42,453 nt of DNA from Clostridia bacterium (GTDB lineage Bacteria; Bacillota; Clostridia; Christensenellales; UBA1242). The stretch is taken from assembly GCA_009929275.1 (NCBI GenBank), contig SAAW01000008.1:1-42453 (forward strand). Reading direction: 5' to 3'. How positions within the stretch are numbered: the first letter of the stretch is position 1; every line of letters begins with the position of its first letter. This document shows positions 40,778 through 42,453 of the stretch, piece after piece. Made by a program: the position numbers and the translations under genes. Under the pieces are notes generated by a model. It saw nothing but the letters and a program-made list of their open reading frames with translations. It did no database searches and was not told the DNA's origin.

Positions 40778-42298
40778 TTAATTATTTTCACTTTCTTTTC
40801 TAAAATATGCCACAATTTTTTCTTCATCTGCCAAAGGAAGCGTCAATTCTCCGTTTTGCTCCACAAGTTCTGCCGTTGAGATGTTAAGTTCTTTTGCAAT
40901 GTCCCACAAAGTTTGACTTGACTTTGCAAGATAGATTTCCATTGCATAATCTCTTTCGGGCTTATCTTCACCAAGTGCAATTTGCGAAGTAATTGCGGAG
41001 GTTGACAGTGATGTTTGACTTATGTCCACCTTCACTTCTGCAAAGATTTCGAGTTCTCTGCCGTGTTTCACCTTGACACTGATGTCCCCCAGCACTGCCT
41101 GTGAAACAATTTGGTCACTTTCTGAAATTTCTGCTAATTTAAGAGAGATTGAGTATGGAACTTCGACATCAAGCGAGTTAAGAACATTGTTTCCGTCAGC
41201 ATCTTCGCTGTAATATATAAGATTGATGTTTGCAAGACCTTCAAGGACAACTTCGCTGTTTTTCACAATTTGATTTAAAATGGTTATGTATGTTGGAGTC
41301 GTTGCAAGAAGTTTGTCAATCTGTGGAATACTCTCGCTAAGCGTAAAGTTTGTTAAAATATTTTCGTCTGCTTGCTTTGTTGAAGCAAATTCTCCCACAC
41401 TGAAAGATTCCGTCGTCAAATTCACTTCATTTTTCAAACTATAAGCGTCAATCACTGTTTTTGTGCAATTTTTATTATAAACTTGGGCAGAAATGGCAAT
41501 CGGAACATCAAAAACGAACATATTTTTGTCGCTATTTTCGGTTGAAACAGCCTCTTTTGTGAAAATTAATGCTTGAATATTGCTCTCTTTTGTTGTGCCT
41601 TTTGCCTCAATTTCCTCTGAAAAGTTGTTTTCTTTAACTATGCTTCTAATGCTTTTGTCTTCCGTTTCATAGATTATGGAACTAAACACCGTCCCACTCA
41701 CCACAAAATAGTCGACAGCGGAAATGACAGATTTAATTGTGGCACTATTTTTGACAAACAAAATCTTGGCAATCTTGCTGTCTTTTGAGAGTTCAAAGTT
41801 AATCACGCCATCATATTTCACATCTGTCACAAGAGAATTGAAGCAGACCTCGCACTCCCGCACAAACACTCCTTCTGGCATAACAGCATTTCTAACTTCG
41901 CAGTTTTTTGAGATAATATTAATGTTGAATTCAATTGTTGAAGATAAATGCAAACTTTCGTCACCGCCACCGCTAGAATTTAATTCCGAAAGCAACAAAT
42001 CTGCACAAATCGCACTGTTTTCTGAAATCTCACTGTTTTCAAACACTTGGGAAAATTTTGCTTTTTGAGTTAAAGGAGTGATCTCGTTGTCCTCTAAGAC
42101 GACGAGTAAATCATAATCAATCTCCCCTTCTAATATCACTTTTCCAGCAAAAATAGTGGTTGTTTCCAAATTTGGTTTGGCAGAAAGTGTCAAGACTTTG
42201 ACAATTTTGACGTCGCCACTATAATCTTGCTGGTTTTTAATCTGCACAGTCCCCACATTTTTTTTCAAAGCAACTTCAAGTTTTTCATTATTATCCAT
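40778..42298 (-). CDS. SPOCS-domain (DUF3794) and LysM protein
   Basis: A 506-aa protein with repeated DUF3794/SPOCS-like segments (for example VKIVKVLTLSAKPNLETTTIFAGKVILEGEIDYDLLVVLEDN near the N-terminus, and a second copy around PTYITILNQIVKNSEVVLEGLANINLIYYSEDADGNN) and a C-terminal LysM motif (about 455-500: YLAKSSQTLWDIAKELNISTAELVEQNG). The SPOCS domain is found in spore coat or cortex morphogenetic proteins of Clostridia, with LysM binding peptidoglycan. There is no signal peptide. AGGGGAGAG precedes the ATG. It opens the run leading to spoIIR-like, sleB and ypeB, separated by only 55 nt from the next gene. Confidence 0.85.
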   Translation of the reverse strand: MDNNEKLEVALKKNVGTVQIKNQQDYSGDVKIVKVLTLSAKPNLETTTIFAGKVILEGEIDYDLLVVLEDNEITPLTQKAKFSQVFENSEISENSAICADLLLSELNSSGGGDESLHLSSTIEFNINIISKNCEVRNAVMPEGVFVRECEVCFNSLVTDVKYDGVINFELSKDSKIAKILFVKNSATIKSVISAVDYFVVSGTVFSSIIYETEDKSIRSIVKENNFSEEIEAKGTTKESNIQALIFTKEAVSTENSDKNMFVFDVPIAISAQVYNKNCTKTVIDAYSLKNEVNLTTESFSVGEFASTKQADENILTNFTLSESIPQIDKLLATTPTYITILNQIVKNSEVVLEGLANINLIYYSEDADGNNVLNSLDVEVPYSISLKLAEISESDQIVSQAVLGDISVKVKHGRELEIFAEVKVDISQTSLSTSAITSQIALGEDKPERDYAMEIYLAKSSQTLWDIAKELNISTAELVEQNGELTLPLADEEKIVAYFRKESENN

Positions 42299-42341
42299 TC
42301 AATCTCTCCCCTTAATGCGAAAGCGAAAAAAAATTGCTTTC

Positions 42342-42358
42342 TTCATATGATATATGAA
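42342..42358. promoter_or_regulatory. 17-bp palindrome upstream of the SPOCS/LysM gene
   Basis: TTCATAT-GAT-ATATGAA is a perfect 7-3-7 inverted repeat 43 nt before the ATG at 42298. It may be a regulator binding site. The rest of 42299-42453 is AT-rich; I could not find a convincing sigma-A or sporulation-sigma promoter in it. Confidence 0.4.
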
Positions 42359-42453
42359 TACAACGCAACTTTCTTTTTTATGAATATATTTTATAATTTT
42401 TTAAAATTTTTCAAAAATTTTGACATCTCCACACAGCACATCTGAATAGGAAC

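Noticed and set aside
1-42453. CRISPR array
   Set aside because: No set of regularly spaced identical repeats was seen on reading the window.

Overview
The window looks like chromosome from an AT-rich, endospore-forming Firmicute, most likely an uncultured member of the Clostridia. Support comes from a sporulation and germination block at the right end (SPOCS/LysM protein, SpoIIR-like, SleB, YpeB), a DivIVA-domain protein, the acpS/mazF neighbourhood typical of Firmicutes, strong Shine-Dalgarno sites, and TGA used as a stop (so the standard bacterial code, not the Mycoplasma code). I cannot name a genus.

Layout. Positions 1-13.6 kb hold housekeeping genes: an acyltransferase, a GNAT acetyltransferase, tRNA-Asn, oligoendopeptidase F, a predicted 10TM metal exporter, an unknown protein, a DivIVA-domain protein, a 23S rRNA uridine methyltransferase, MazF with an unusual upstream small ORF, an operon encoding a membrane-tethered XRE regulator, YigZ, RecX and AcpS, an MntP/YtaF-like membrane protein, MnmA and a zinc-ribbon/TM2 protein. 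Several of these genes have no Shine-Dalgarno and a -10 box only 6-7 nt before the ATG, which suggests leaderless mRNAs.

Positions 13.7-36.7 kb hold a type IV secretion (T4SS)-like locus. On the minus strand, reading away from about 25.8 kb, are two pilin-like small membrane proteins, a large lipoprotein, a VirB6/TrbL-like membrane protein with a long hydrophilic tail, a VirB4 ATPase that appears fused to a PrgI/VirB3-like membrane segment, an 834-aa cytoplasmic protein and two small charged proteins, closed by a terminator. Divergently on the plus strand are a VirD4/TraG coupling ATPase and a 2820-aa surface protein made of repeated Ig-like modules with a C-terminal membrane anchor. No relaxase, integrase or flanking att-like repeat is visible, and housekeeping genes lie directly on both sides. 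I infer a resident secretion or contact system, possibly dedicated to the giant surface protein, rather than a complete mobile element.

Positions 36.8-38 kb hold a Rho-family protein that appears to have lost its Walker A and Walker B residues. Positions 38.2-42.3 kb are a four-gene minus-strand run: SPOCS/LysM protein, SpoIIR-like protein, SleB and YpeB. This puts a forespore signalling gene and the cortex-lytic germination pair in one apparent transcription unit, under a promoter region carrying a 17-bp palindrome. All functional statements are from reading motifs by eye; no database search was possible.
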